Below are positions 11,309 through 22,518 of a stretch of DNA of 64,000 nucleotides, in pieces. Position 1 is the first letter of the stretch. Each line of letters opens with the position of its first letter. The stretch is from NCBI RefSeq assembly GCF_003144535.1, contig NZ_PHFJ01000002.1, forward strand, positions 248,001 to 312,000. The letters are read 5' to 3'. Position numbers and translations under genes: made by a program. The notes under the pieces were generated by a model. The model made no database searches. It had not been told where the DNA came from and saw only the letters and a program-made list of their open reading frames with translations. The DNA comes from Proteus penneri. GTDB lineage: Bacteria > Pseudomonadota > Gammaproteobacteria > Enterobacterales > Enterobacteriaceae.

Positions 11309-14300
11309 TTGAGCCAGGAATATACAGAAGATAAAAATATTCGTTTAACAAAGATAAGCAACCGTCGCCGTATTTGGGAGGCAATTCTCATTCTTATCGG
11401 CATTGGCGCTGTCTTTTTAATGGTTTCATTACTTAGCTTCCATCCCTCTGATCCTAGTTGGTCACAAACCACTTGGAATGAGCCTATTCAAAATTTAGGC
11501 GGTAGTATTGGAGCATGGTTAGCTGATATTCTGTTTTCCGCATTTGGTTTACTGGCCTATGCAATTCCTGTCGTTGTGGTTTTTGGGTGCTGGAATTCTC
11601 TGCGCTACCAAAAAAACCGTGAATACACCGACTTCTTTTCTCTTGCACTTCGCACGATTGGTGCTTTGGCTCTGATCTCTACCTCTTGTGCATTGGCTGA
11701 TCTTAATTTTGATGATATCTATAATTTCAGCTCTGGTGGTGTTATTGGAAGTTTGTTTAGCAAAGCCCTATTACCATGGTTTAATGTTTTAGGTGCGACT
11801 CTTGCACTGTTATCAGTTTGGGCTATTGGTTTCACACTATTTACTGGCTGGTCTTGGTTAACAATCACAGAAAAAATAGGTGCTGTTATTTTGGGATGTA
11901 TTAGTTTTATTACCAATAGAGGCCAAAATGAAGCTGATTACGAGGATGAAGAAGAGGAAAATGATACTCAGGATGTTGTTACAGAAATAACTGAAAATTC
12001 AAATCAAAAAGAAAATCAGCAATCTGAATTAGCAACAGAAGAGAGTGATGATATTTTATTTTCTGCACCTTCAGCACTTGAACTAGCTCGTCAGCAAGAG
12101 ATAGATACATTACAATCTGAAGCAACAAAACAAGACGATGATTTGCCATCTTTCTCTGCAACAAACGACGCAGATGAACATGCGCAAACATTGACGCAAA
12201 CTGAGCCGGTTGTGTCTGCAACGGTTTCACAACCCACTTATACTGAGGAAGAACCAGAACATTACCGTTTTGATATTCCAGAAGCCTTCTTGAAAAAAGA
12301 AGCTCAATCAAAAGTCAATGCTCCTCAATATGCTGCTGAGCCAATCCCTGGAGAAAACACATCTTCTGTGGAGCCGTTTGAAAATGAATCTATGGCACAG
12401 CCATCGTCTGCATCAACAGAGAATTTTATGCCGGCGGGCAGCGTTGAACCAACATTTTCGCTAGCACCTGATACAGACGCTTTAACGCAAGCTGCTACGG
12501 TGGCGACAAGTGCTTTTGTGAGTCATGGTTCTCAAGTTAAACAAGGATTAGGTCCTGAATTACCACGCCCAAATCCAGTACGATTACCAACACGTCGAGA
12601 GCTTTATGGTATTCATATTCCTTCTCAACGTGAAGCAGAGCTACGCCGCCGTGAAGAAGCTGTTCAATCAGAGCCTGAAGATGAATTAGCTGATATCCAA
12701 GAGCAAGCGAATTTTGAACAGCAATTACGCCAACAATTTCTTGAACAGCAACGTGAACGCTATGGCGACGAAGCTGATGAGGTTATTGAGCAATCTGCCT
12801 CTCATTATGAGCCGAATATTGAGACGCCGCTTTCTTCCTTTAATCATCAACAAGATAATAATCGAGACGAACCTACTGTTACTGCAAATACATTCTCTTC
12901 AGCAGAAGATAATAGCAATGATCTCGACGAGAATGAGCTTTATGAACAGCAACAACTAGCAGCACAATTTAAGCAACAATTGCAGGATCGTTATGGTGAT
13001 GATGTTTCGTTAGATGATGAAGAAGATGATGGTTTACCTCAAATATCAACACCAGCACCTTCATTGCAAGCAACAACGGGTTATCAACCTCATATTCAAC
13101 ATTCATTTGCTTCACAATCAGCGCAACCGACGCAAACTATTGAGAAAAAAGTTGAATACCCAACCAGCAATGCATTTCTACAAATTTCGCCTCGTGATGA
13201 AGAAGAGGAAGAGTACAGTCCTAAAATTGAGCTAGAAAAAGAGCTCACAGCATTAGAGGCATTCTCGCCAATTGATGACTTATTGGATGAAGAGCCGATA
13301 GAGCCAGTATTTACACCGATTGTTTCAGAACCGGTTACGCCACAAGCTGCACCTCAAACTGCATCGCAATCACGTATTGAGCCACAGTCTAATATGGCTC
13401 AGCAACAGCAACAGCAACAGCAACAAGAATCATTAATTCATCCATTCTTGATGCGTAATGACATACCGTTACAAAAACCAACCACGCCAATGCCTTCTTT
13501 GGATCTGTTAACAACACCGCCGGTAGAAGAAGAACCTGTTGATATGTTTGAGCTTGAGCGTATTGGTAAACTTATTGAAGCGCGACTTAATGATTATCGT
13601 GTTAAAGCCAAAGTGGTTGGTATTTCACCTGGGCCTGTTATCACACGATTTGAACTTGAACTGGCGCCGGGTGTAAAAGCTGCGCGTATATCAAATTTAT
13701 CACGTGACTTAGCACGTTCATTGTCCGCCATTGCGGTACGTATTGTTGAAGTTATTCCAGGAAAACCGTATGTAGGATTGGAATTACCTAACAAAAAACG
13801 TCAAACCGTATATATGCGTGAATTATTAGATAGTAATGCATTCCGTGATAGCCGTTCTCCATTGACTGTTGTTTTAGGTAAAGATATTGGCGGTCAACCA
13901 GTTGTTGCCAATCTGGCTAAAATGCCTCACTTACTTGTTGCTGGTACAACAGGTTCAGGTAAATCTGTCGGTGTGAATGCGATGATCATCAGCATTCTCT
14001 ATAAAGCGAAACCAGAAGATGTTCGCTTTATTATGATTGACCCTAAAATGCTTGAGCTTTCGGTTTATGAAGGGATCCCGCATCTTCTGACAGAAGTCGT
14101 TACCGATATGAAAGATGCCGCAAGCGCTCTGCGTTGGAGTGTGGCTGAAATGGAACGTCGTTATAAACTCATGTCAGCATTAGGTGTGCGTAATCTCGCA
14201 GGTTATAACGAAAAAATTAAAGAAGCCGAAGCAATGGCGCGTCCTATTCCTGATCCATTCTGGAAACCAACAGACAGTATGGCAACAGAAATGCCAACGT

Positions 14301-14968
14301 TGGAAAAAGAACCTTATATCGTGGTTGTGGTCGATGAATTCGCTGATTTAATGATGACTGCGGGTAAGAAAGTGGAAGAGCTGATTGCTCGCTTAGCACA
14401 GAAAGCGCGTGCTGCGGGTATTCACCTTGTACTTGCTACACAAAGACCTTCTGTTGATATTATTACAGGTTTAATTAAAGCCAATATTCCGAGCCGTATC
14501 GCCTTTACTGTATCGAGTAAAATCGACTCTCGAACTATCTTAGACCAAGGTGGCGCAGAATCATTACTAGGAATGGGTGATATGCTTTACGCACCCAATG
14601 GTTTTGTTCCTGAACGTGTTCACGGTGCTTTTGTTAGTGATGATGAAGTACATGCTGTGGCAACTGACTGGAAAGCACGGGGTCGACCTCAATATATTGA
14701 AGCCATCACCAAATGTAGTGAAGATGGTGAAGGTAATAGTGGCGGTGGATATGATGATGGTGAAGAGCTTGATCCGTTATTTGACCAAGCGGTAGAATTT
14801 GTTGTTGAAAAACAACGGGTTTCTATTTCTGGTGTACAACGTCAATTTAGAATTGGCTACAACCGTGCAGCAAGAATTGTGGAGCAAATGGAGATGCAAG
14901 GTATTGTCAGTACGCCAAATCACAATAATACACGTGATGTACTTTCACCACCGCCTTCTGATATGTAA
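11309..14968 (+). CDS. ftsK: DNA translocase FtsK
   Basis: A 1219-residue protein (E. coli 1329). N-terminal membrane helices (about 25-190) anchor it at the septum. A long acidic and Gln/Ser/Pro-rich linker (about 200-730) follows. The RecA-type motor has Walker A GTTGSGKS (879-886) and Walker [14 protein letters not shown]. The C-terminal winged-helix gamma domain (about 1155-1219) reads polar DNA motifs and activates XerCD. FtsK couples division to chromosome dimer resolution. The start is TTG 11309 ([10 protein letters not shown]), with GGAG about 8 bases upstream. The linker has a nine-Gln tract at 698-706. The linker length, not the motor, explains the size difference. Confidence 0.96.
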   Translation: MSQEYTEDKNIRLTKISNRRRIWEAILILIGIGAVFLMVSLLSFHPSDPSWSQTTWNEPIQNLGGSIGAWLADILFSAFGLLAYAIPVVVVFGCWNSLRYQKNREYTDFFSLALRTIGALALISTSCALADLNFDDIYNFSSGGVIGSLFSKALLPWFNVLGATLALLSVWAIGFTLFTGWSWLTITEKIGAVILGCISFITNRGQNEADYEDEEEENDTQDVVTEITENSNQKENQQSELATEESDDILFSAPSALELARQQEIDTLQSEATKQDDDLPSFSATNDADEHAQTLTQTEPVVSATVSQPTYTEEEPEHYRFDIPEAFLKKEAQSKVNAPQYAAEPIPGENTSSVEPFENESMAQPSSASTENFMPAGSVEPTFSLAPDTDALTQAATVATSAFVSHGSQVKQGLGPELPRPNPVRLPTRRELYGIHIPSQREAELRRREEAVQSEPEDELADIQEQANFEQQLRQQFLEQQRERYGDEADEVIEQSASHYEPNIETPLSSFNHQQDNNRDEPTVTANTFSSAEDNSNDLDENELYEQQQLAAQFKQQLQDRYGDDVSLDDEEDDGLPQISTPAPSLQATTGYQPHIQHSFASQSAQPTQTIEKKVEYPTSNAFLQISPRDEEEEEYSPKIELEKELTALEAFSPIDDLLDEEPIEPVFTPIVSEPVTPQAAPQTASQSRIEPQSNMAQQQQQQQQQESLIHPFLMRNDIPLQKPTTPMPSLDLLTTPPVEEEPVDMFELERIGKLIEARLNDYRVKAKVVGISPGPVITRFELELAPGVKAARISNLSRDLARSLSAIAVRIVEVIPGKPYVGLELPNKKRQTVYMRELLDSNAFRDSRSPLTVVLGKDIGGQPVVANLAKMPHLLVAGTTGSGKSVGVNAMIISILYKAKPEDVRFIMIDPKMLELSVYEGIPHLLTEVVTDMKDAASALRWSVAEMERRYKLMSALGVRNLAGYNEKIKEAEAMARPIPDPFWKPTDSMATEMPTLEKEPYIVVVVDEFADLMMTAGKKVEELIARLAQKARAAGIHLVLATQRPSVDIITGLIKANIPSRIAFTVSSKIDSRTILDQGGAESLLGMGDMLYAPNGFVPERVHGAFVSDDEVHAVATDWKARGRPQYIEAITKCSEDGEGNSGGGYDDGEELDPLFDQAVEFVVEKQRVSISGVQRQFRIGYNRAARIVEQMEMQGIVSTPNHNNTRDVLSPPPSDM
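13400..13426 (+). repeat. CAGCAA hexamer repeat in the ftsK linker
   Basis: Four tandem copies of CAGCAA plus one CAA encode nine consecutive glutamines in the disordered linker. Such a hexamer array can change length by slippage without breaking the frame. Confidence 0.85.
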
Positions 14969-15035
14969 TATCTTGAAAACTCAGTTATCAGCTAATGAGA
15001 TAGCATGATAATCTGCACAATATCATTAAAATTTA

Positions 15036-15058
15036 TACGCCGACATTATGTCGGCGTA
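15036..15058 (+). terminator. Strong hairpin between ftsK and lolA
   Basis: Perfect 10-bp stem TACGCCGACA / TGTCGGCGTA with a 3-nt loop, but no T-tract on the plus strand. It may act as an RNA stability or pausing element rather than a full terminator. It lies 22 bases before the lolA start. Confidence 0.5.
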
Positions 15059-15080
15059 ATCTCATGCCGAGGCTTGTAAA

Positions 15081-15689
15081 ATGAAAAAAGTATTATTTGC
15101 AGTGTGTGCGATAACATTAATCAGTAGTCAAGCCGCTTGGGCTGATGCACGTCAAGACCTGCAACAACGATTAAATAAAGTAAATAGTTTTCAAGCTAAC
15201 TTTAGCCAAACTGTCACTAGCAATGAAGGTACCCTTATTCAAAAAGGGGAAGGAAATTTAAAAGTACAACGCCCTGATTTGTTTAATTGGCAAATGACTG
15301 CGCCGGATGAAAGCACACTGATTTCTGATGGCAAAACATTATGGTTTTATAATCCCTTTGTGGAGCAAGTTACTGCAACTTGGCTTGAAAGTGCCACAAC
15401 CAATACTCCGTTTATGTTGATCGCGCGTAACGACAGTAAAGAATGGCAAAATTATGAAGTTAAACAAACGGGTGACTGTTTTGAGCTAACGCCAAAAGTA
15501 GAAAATAACTTAAAACATTTTACGATCACCGTGTTACCTAATGGGCAAATCCAGCAATTTGCTGCCACAGAACAGGATGGTCAGGTGAGTAATTATCAAT
15601 TAACAGCTCAAACGGCTGCGCCAATCGATGCATCAGCATTTCGCTTTACACCTCCTGCTGGTGTGACTGTGGATGACCAACGTCAGTGA
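15081..15689 (+). CDS. lolA: LolA periplasmic lipoprotein carrier
   Basis: A 202-residue protein (E. coli 203-204). The signal peptide is residues 1-21 ([21 protein letters not shown], cleaved before Asp22). The mature protein begins [22 protein letters not shown], typical of LolA. It carries outer-membrane lipoproteins from LolCDE to LolB. GAGG lies 8 bases before the ATG. Its stop codon overlaps the ribosome-binding site of rarA, so the two are translated together. Confidence 0.96.
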   Translation: MKKVLFAVCAITLISSQAAWADARQDLQQRLNKVNSFQANFSQTVTSNEGTLIQKGEGNLKVQRPDLFNWQMTAPDESTLISDGKTLWFYNPFVEQVTATWLESATTNTPFMLIARNDSKEWQNYEVKQTGDCFELTPKVENNLKHFTITVLPNGQIQQFAATEQDGQVSNYQLTAQTAAPIDASAFRFTPPAGVTVDDQRQ

Positions 15690-15696
15690 GGACATT

Positions 15697-17046
15697 TTGA
15701 GTAATTTATCACTCGATTTTTCACGCAATGAGTTCCAACCTTTAGCCGCAAGAATGCGACCTGAAACGCTGGAGCAATATATCGGACAAACTCATTTACT
15801 TGCTGAAGGTAAACCATTACCTCGAGCGATTAAAGCGGGTCAATTGCATTCCATGATCTTATGGGGGCCTCCTGGTACGGGTAAAACCACACTTGCTGAG
15901 ATCATTGGCCGCTATGCGCAAGCTGATATAGAACGATTATCTGCGGTAACATCGGGTATTAAAGAAATTAGAGAGTCTATTGAAATTGCGCGCCAAAACC
16001 GCAATGCAGGGCGTAGAACTATCCTGTTTGTTGATGAAGTCCATCGTTTTAATAAGAGTCAACAAGATGCTTTTTTACCTCATATTGAAGATGGCACAAT
16101 CACTTTTATTGGCGCAACAACAGAAAATCCCTCTTTTGAACTCAACTCAGCCTTGCTCTCTAGGGCGAGAGTTTATCTATTACGCTCATTGACTGAAGCT
16201 GATATTGAGTTAGTACTTCAACAAGCATTAGATGATACTGAACGTGGTTTAGGTGGGCGCAATATCATTTTACCTAATGACACTCGTAAAATGATTGCAC
16301 AATTGGTTAATGGTGATGCACGTCGTTCATTAAATTTGCTTGAAATGATGGCGGATATTGCTGAAGTTGATAATCAAGGAAAACGAGTATTAACACCCGC
16401 ATTACTGACAGAAATCAGTGGTGAACGAAGTGCTCGTTTTGATAATAAAGGTGATCGTTTTTACGATCTTATTTCGGCATTACATAAATCAGTCAGGGGG
16501 TCCGCACCTGATGCGGCTCTTTACTGGTATGCAAGGATCATAACAGCAGGTGGCGATCCGCTTTATGTTGCTCGTCGCTTATTGGCGATTGCATCAGAAG
16601 ATGTAGGAAACGCCGATCCTCGTGCTATGCAAGTGGCAATTGCTGCATGGGATTGTTTTACTCGTGTTGGTCCTGCAGAAGGTGAGCGTGCTATTGCTCA
16701 AGCAATTGTATATCTGGCTTGTGCACCAAAAAGTAATGCGGTTTATACCGCATTTAAAGCCGCTATTGCCGATGCCAAAAGTAAACCTGATTATGATGTG
16801 CCTGAGCATTTGCGTAATGCACCAACAAAATTAATGAAAGAAATGGGGCTTGGTGCTGAATATCGTTATGCGCATGATGAGCCTAATGCTTATGCAGCCG
16901 GAGAGGTTTATTTCCCTAAAGAAATGGCAAATACACAATACTATTACCCCGTAAAAAGAGGGTTAGAGATCAAGGTTGGAGAGAAATTAGACTGGCTTTC
17001 TCAGCAAGATCAAAATAGTGTTACAAAACGCTATCGCAAAATGTAA
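15697..17046 (+). CDS. rarA: RarA (MgsA) replication-associated AAA+ ATPase
   Basis: A 449-residue protein (E. coli 447). Walker A is GPPGTGKT and Walker B is [10 protein letters not shown]. The C-terminal half is the MgsA tetramerisation domain. It acts at stalled replication forks. I set the start at TTG 15697 ([11 protein letters not shown]), which matches the E. coli N terminus ([11 protein letters not shown]). GAGG at 15688-15691 overlaps the lolA stop and sits 5 bases upstream. An in-frame ATG at 15673, inside lolA, would add eight residues without homology and has no ribosome-binding site. Confidence 0.95.
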   Translation: MSNLSLDFSRNEFQPLAARMRPETLEQYIGQTHLLAEGKPLPRAIKAGQLHSMILWGPPGTGKTTLAEIIGRYAQADIERLSAVTSGIKEIRESIEIARQNRNAGRRTILFVDEVHRFNKSQQDAFLPHIEDGTITFIGATTENPSFELNSALLSRARVYLLRSLTEADIELVLQQALDDTERGLGGRNIILPNDTRKMIAQLVNGDARRSLNLLEMMADIAEVDNQGKRVLTPALLTEISGERSARFDNKGDRFYDLISALHKSVRGSAPDAALYWYARIITAGGDPLYVARRLLAIASEDVGNADPRAMQVAIAAWDCFTRVGPAEGERAIAQAIVYLACAPKSNAVYTAFKAAIADAKSKPDYDVPEHLRNAPTKLMKEMGLGAEYRYAHDEPNAYAAGEVYFPKEMANTQYYYPVKRGLEIKVGEKLDWLSQQDQNSVTKRYRKM

Positions 17047-17140
17047 AGATGCGGTAAGGTTATTAAATTATCATTAATTTCTTAACTATGCCTTGTCTCA
17101 GATATCTTTTTTATAAGATAGGAGAGAAGGTTTTTATTAA

Positions 17141-18454
<1,314 letters not shown>

Positions 18455-18486
18455 TTATTATCTAATTAATCAAGTAGTAATAATTT

Positions 18487-18515
18487 AACCCTCTGTTTCG
18501 GCAGGGGGTTTTTTG
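18487..18515 (+). terminator. Terminator after serS
   Basis: Stem AACCCTCTG / CAGGGGGTT (one G-U pair) with a 6-nt loop and six T. Confidence 0.85.
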
Positions 18516-18557
18516 TCTAAATAACTTAAAGGTGATAGAGATAAAATTGTTTAATTA

Positions 18558-18890
18558 TTAATGAGATTTAGATAAAAACGGTAATAGGTCAAAAAATATT
18601 TCTATTTTTCTTTCATTTGTCATATTTACAAAGTCATCCATTGCTATTTCTATATAATCAATTGTTTTATTGTGAATAGTAAATTTATACATTAAATGTC
18701 CACTCCAACTGCGGTGAACGTAGATACAGTTTCCTATACTATAAGAAAGCCATTTATCTTCCATACAGGTAGGTTGCCAACCGTTTAATATGTTTCTTTC
18801 CGCATCTTCAGTTAGAGAATAATTAATATGATGAATTAATGGTGTTTTCTCAAAATATTTTAAATTCTTTAATATTTCTTTATTTAACAT
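18558..18890 (-). CDS. Small protein of unknown function with a W...HRSWSG motif
   Basis: A 110-residue protein starting at ATG 18890 (MLNKEILKNLKYF), chosen because GGGAG lies just upstream. A longer frame of 120 residues has no such signal. No signal peptide or membrane helix is seen. The central part reads KWLSYSIGNCIYVHRSWSG, followed by alternating short strands. It therefore looks like a small beta-rich cytoplasmic protein with a conserved Trp/Arg-rich core. I recall similar 'W-x-Y...HRSWTG' segments in small unnamed proteins, but I cannot assign a function. It is very AT-rich compared with serS, and its neighbours (serS, allD) face the other way, consistent with a recent insertion. Confidence 0.6.
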   Translation of the reverse strand: MLNKEILKNLKYFEKTPLIHHINYSLTEDAERNILNGWQPTCMEDKWLSYSIGNCIYVHRSWSGHLMYKFTIHNKTIDYIEIAMDDFVNMTNERKIEIFFDLLPFLSKSH

Positions 18891-19275
18891 GTTTACTCCC
18901 AAATTTATAATTATTGCCATAGATTACAGAAAGAAATATAAATGTTCAAAATAAATGTATAAAGCCTAAAGGCTTTAATATAAAAATGAAGCATAATATT
19001 TTGCAAAAATAAAAAAGATTATTACTCATAATTTACTATTAAAAAAACTTAATATAATTTAAATATAGTTATAGAGCATAGAATTAATAGATGATTATAA
19101 AAATTATTTTACTAAATAAAATGAGATTAAATAAAAATATAATGCAATCAGCTATTGGTTAAACCGATCACGGCAGATCCTATTTATGCTGTTAAATTAG
19201 ACCTATCGCTTGAATTTACCTCTGTTATTTTATGATATTCCTATTTAATTAGAACCCTACAAAAGAGTATATTCT
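18891..19275. other. 385-base very AT-rich gap before allD
   Basis: No gene was seen. The stretch is dominated by A/T runs and should hold divergent promoters for the small protein and allD. No convincing operator was recognised. Confidence 0.5.
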
Positions 19276-20325
19276 ATGATAGTTTCTAAACAGCAGTTAC
19301 ATCAACTAATAAAAAATAAATTACACCAAGCAGGATTGAGCGAGCCTCATGCTAATACAGTGGCTGATGTTTTAGTCCATGCTGATGCCAAAGGTATTCA
19401 TTCTCATGGTGCTGTACGTGTAGAGTATTATGCAGAGCGGATCAATAAAGGCGGCACAAATACAGCCCCAGATTTTACTTATACCGAGACAGGGCCATGT
19501 AGCGCTATATTTGATGGTGATAATGGTGCTGGGCATGTTGCAGCGAAAGAAGCCATGGAACGCGCAATTAAAATGGCACAGGAGAAGGGGGTTGCCGTTG
19601 TTGGTGTAAGACGAATTGGTCATAGTGGAGCGCTGTCTTACTTTGTTGAACAAGCATCACAAGCAGGTCTGATTGGTATTTCGCTATGTCAATCAGACCC
19701 AATGGTTGTTCCTTTTGGTGGTGCTGAAGTGTATTACGGCACTAACCCTATCGCTTTTTCAGTTCCCGGAGTAGGCGATAAACATATTACATTTGATATG
19801 GCAACAACCGTACAGGCGTGGGGAAAAGTGCTTGATGCACGTTCTCGTCATGCCGAGATCCCTGATACTTGGGCTGTCGATGAAAATGGTAAACCTACGA
19901 CTGATCCTTTTGCTGTAAAAGGGTTATTGCCTATTGCGGGGCCTAAAGGCTATGGCTTAATGATGATGGTAGACGTGTTGTCTGGTATCTTGCTTGGGCT
20001 TCCTTTTGGTAAACATGTCAGTTCGATGTATCACGATTTAACACAAGGGCGAGAATTAGGGCAATTACATATTGTTATTAATCCGGCTTTCTTCACTGAT
20101 ATCACATTATTTAGAGAACATATTTCACAGGTTATGGGGGAGTTAAATGCTATTAAGCCCGCACCGAATGTAGATAAAGTCCTTTATCCTGGTGAAAATA
20201 GTCAAATAGAAGAACAGAGGAGTGAAAATGAAGGTATTGAAATTGTCGATGAAATTTATGACTATTTAATATCTGATGTACTTTATAACAAATCGTATAA
20301 TAATAAAGATCCGTTTGCAGGATAA
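19276..20325 (+). CDS. allD: Ureidoglycolate dehydrogenase (AllD)
   Basis: A 349-residue member of the malate/lactate (LDH2/MDH2) NAD-dependent dehydrogenase family, the same length as E. coli AllD and very similar along its whole length. Conserved blocks are HADAKGIHSHGAVRVEYYAERI, GHSGALSYF (catalytic His116), YYGTNPIAFSVPG, TFDMATTVQAWGKVLDARSR and GPKGYGLMMMVDVLSGILLGLPFG. It oxidises ureidoglycolate to oxalurate in anaerobic allantoin use. No other allantoin gene (allA, allB, allC, hyuA, fdrA-like) is in the window, so the gene is an orphan here. The ribosome-binding site (AAAAGAG) is weak. It could have a different 2-hydroxyacid substrate, but the close match favours AllD. Confidence 0.88.
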   Translation: MIVSKQQLHQLIKNKLHQAGLSEPHANTVADVLVHADAKGIHSHGAVRVEYYAERINKGGTNTAPDFTYTETGPCSAIFDGDNGAGHVAAKEAMERAIKMAQEKGVAVVGVRRIGHSGALSYFVEQASQAGLIGISLCQSDPMVVPFGGAEVYYGTNPIAFSVPGVGDKHITFDMATTVQAWGKVLDARSRHAEIPDTWAVDENGKPTTDPFAVKGLLPIAGPKGYGLMMMVDVLSGILLGLPFGKHVSSMYHDLTQGRELGQLHIVINPAFFTDITLFREHISQVMGELNAIKPAPNVDKVLYPGENSQIEEQRSENEGIEIVDEIYDYLISDVLYNKSYNNKDPFAG

Positions 20326-20349
20326 TAAGATTTATTTTAAATAATAAAA

Positions 20350-20390
20350 AGCAGTAGATGAGATTGCTTCAGTCTACTGCTGTTTTATTT
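20350..20390 (+). terminator. Bidirectional terminator between allD and the membrane-protein gene
   Basis: Stem AGCAGTAGA / TCTACTGCT with an inner TGA/TCA pair. It has T-rich tracts on both sides (TTTTATTT on plus, TTTTTATT on minus). It separates two convergent genes. Confidence 0.8.
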
Positions 20391-20408
20391 AGGCTGTTAA
20401 CGCTAAGA

Positions 20409-21296
20409 TTAGCTCACTAATTTTCCAATATTGGATTCAGCGGTTTTATTTAGAGAAATTGTACCATTTCCATTGATACCACCGTTATTTCCTTGATTTC
20501 CTACATTATGGTGATAAAAAATATCACGATAGGAGCCATACATCGCAGTGTAAGAGAGGGGAATAGTAATTAATAATCCTAAACCAAATGGAATAACACT
20601 AATAGCAATAATAAAGAACAGTAAAATAAAGAAGAAGAAACCACCAGATAAGTTTGTTTTTACTGCTGCAAGGCTCGCTTTAACCGCAGGGAATGCTTTA
20701 TATCCATTGACTAATACAAGCGCAGGAACAAACCAATAGGCTGCAGTACTTAACGCGCCAAAAATAGCGATAATAACAAAAAACAATATAAATCCAGATG
20801 AGTTATCCACCATCATTTCAGCAATGATTTCTTCAGGATAATCGCTATTGATAGCATATAAAATATCCATCATTGCGGCACTGCTAACGATAAATGCAAG
20901 AATAAAGCCCACAAGTAAAATTAGGAAACTAATACCATATGCACCCATCAAGCTAAGGTAACGCTTGTTATAAAAACCAAAAAATAAAGTATCAACATCA
21001 ATACGTTGAGTCTCATATTGTTGATGAGCAATTGCCACGACACCTGCGGCTAATACAGTAGTAACAAAAGGCGAAACGATTGGACCAATTAGCGGAATAA
21101 ATCCAAGAATGGTTGATATAATAAGGCTAACAATAAAGTAGATAATAATAACGCCTATCCACATCCAAAAACGTTCTTTTATTAAATCCCATCCGAGTCC
21201 TAACCAGCGAACACCGCCTGAGGCACCCCTCGCTTGAGGAATAGATGTAAATATCTCTTGCGACTCTGTTAGCGATGAATTATTGTCTTGTTCCAT
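20409..21296 (-). CDS. Multi-pass inner-membrane protein, probably BPSS1780 family
   Basis: A 295-residue protein starting at ATG 21296 (MEQDNNSSLTESQEI). AAGG lies 8 bases upstream. A 26-codon extension is open but unsupported. After a polar N terminus comes a segment ARGASGGVRWLGLGWDLIKERFWMW, then about six hydrophobic helices. The 'small-residue patch, Trp, long hydrophobic helices' pattern fits the BPSS1780-type family, whose function is unknown. The C-terminal 35 residues form a polar tail rich in Asn and Gly (NVGNQGNNGGINGNG), likely disordered. Start and family are inference from pattern only. Confidence 0.6.
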   Translation of the reverse strand: MEQDNNSSLTESQEIFTSIPQARGASGGVRWLGLGWDLIKERFWMWIGVIIIYFIVSLIISTILGFIPLIGPIVSPFVTTVLAAGVVAIAHQQYETQRIDVDTLFFGFYNKRYLSLMGAYGISFLILLVGFILAFIVSSAAMMDILYAINSDYPEEIIAEMMVDNSSGFILFFVIIAIFGALSTAAYWFVPALVLVNGYKAFPAVKASLAAVKTNLSGGFFFFILLFFIIAISVIPFGLGLLITIPLSYTAMYGSYRDIFYHHNVGNQGNNGGINGNGTISLNKTAESNIGKLVS

Positions 21297-21612
21297 TTCC
21301 TGTACCTTAATCCCAATGTTTTTGTTTATAAATATAAGCCATCTATAATATCTTTTTGTTTTGTTATTAATCAACTGTATTAAAGCTAATATAGGTTAAG
21401 GATAATCTTATAAGGATATATTTAGATATATCGATAAGTATATTTCATTCTTAATAATAAAAACCAAATAAAAACTAGGTCAGAATCATTAATTCTATGA
21501 AAAGTATACTATTTCTTAATAATCACTTTTAAGATTAGGCGATGTAAAATGAAAGGCATGAAGAAAAATGAAAAACAGGCTTTTTAGTATCAATATGACT
21601 TTACGTTATAAA

Positions 21613-21641
21613 CAAAAAAAGCAGCGCTTAAAAACGCTGCC
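21613..21641 (-). terminator. Terminator after pflA
   Basis: On the minus strand, GCAGCG / CGCTGC with an 8-nt loop and seven T, 28 bases after the pflA stop codon. Confidence 0.85.
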
Positions 21642-21668
21642 TCTTAAATTAATATTAAATTGAATAGC

Positions 21669-22409
21669 TTAATAGATAACTTTATGACCGTAAGATTCAA
21701 GAATTGATTTTACATTTTCCATCGTCTCTTTTGACGGTGGATGAATACCATCTAGTTTGTATTCTTCGCCTAAAGCTACCCATTTATGTTTGCCGAGCTC
21801 GTGGTAAGGAAGAAGTTCTACTTTTTCGATATTTTTCATATCTTTAATAAATTCGCCTAACCGATGAGCAGAATCATCATCGTCAGACCAACCCGGAACA
21901 ACTACATAACGAACCCATGTTTTTTGGCCTCGTTTTGCTAAATAACGAGCAAATTCAAGTGTGCGTTGATTTGATACGCCCACTAATTTTTGGTGAATTT
22001 CATCATTGACTTGTTTTAGGTCGAGCATCACCAAGTCAGTGGCATCCATTAATTCATCAATAACGGGATCATAACGACGAACAAAGCCGTTAGTATCTAA
22101 GCAAGTATGGATATTTTCTTTTTGACATGCGCGGAACCAATCGCGCACAAACTCTGCTTGCAAAATCGCTTCGCCACCAGAAGCAGTAACACCGCCGCCA
22201 GAAGCATTCATAAAATGACGGTAGGTAACTGCCTCTTTCATTAGTTCATCAACTGTGACGATTTGCCCACCATGAGTATCCCATGTGTCACGGTTGTGAC
22301 AATAGAGGCATCTCATTAAGCATCCTTGAAAGAAAACAATGAAACGTATTCCGGGACCGTCAACAGTACCGCAGGATTCAAATGAGTGGATACGACCAAG
22401 TACGGACAT
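21669..22409 (-). CDS. pflA: Pyruvate formate-lyase 1 activating enzyme
   Basis: A 246-residue radical SAM enzyme, the usual length. The cluster motif is CLMRCLYC (Cys30, Cys34, Cys37). The family glycine-rich segment [15 protein letters not shown] follows. It uses a [4Fe-4S] cluster and S-adenosylmethionine to make the glycyl radical on PflB. It lies 110 bases downstream of pflB. A terminator-like hairpin in that gap probably keeps its expression lower than that of pflB. Confidence 0.97.
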   Translation of the reverse strand: MSVLGRIHSFESCGTVDGPGIRFIVFFQGCLMRCLYCHNRDTWDTHGGQIVTVDELMKEAVTYRHFMNASGGGVTASGGEAILQAEFVRDWFRACQKENIHTCLDTNGFVRRYDPVIDELMDATDLVMLDLKQVNDEIHQKLVGVSNQRTLEFARYLAKRGQKTWVRYVVVPGWSDDDDSAHRLGEFIKDMKNIEKVELLPYHELGKHKWVALGEEYKLDGIHPPSKETMENVKSILESYGHKVIY

Positions 22410-22438
22410 AACAGGGTTACTCCAAAACTGTCTAGATA

Positions 22439-22464
22439 AAAAGGCCCCAAAGTAGGGGCCTTTA
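22439..22464 (-). terminator. Terminator/attenuator between pflB and pflA
   Basis: On the minus strand, AAGGCCCC / GGGGCCTT with a 6-nt loop and TTTTTATC. It sits inside the pfl operon, so it should end most pflB messages and reduce pflA expression. Confidence 0.8.
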
Positions 22465-22518
22465 TTCTAAGCGATTTTATCTACTTTCTCAGTAAATAAA
22501 TGCATATAGTTATCTTTA

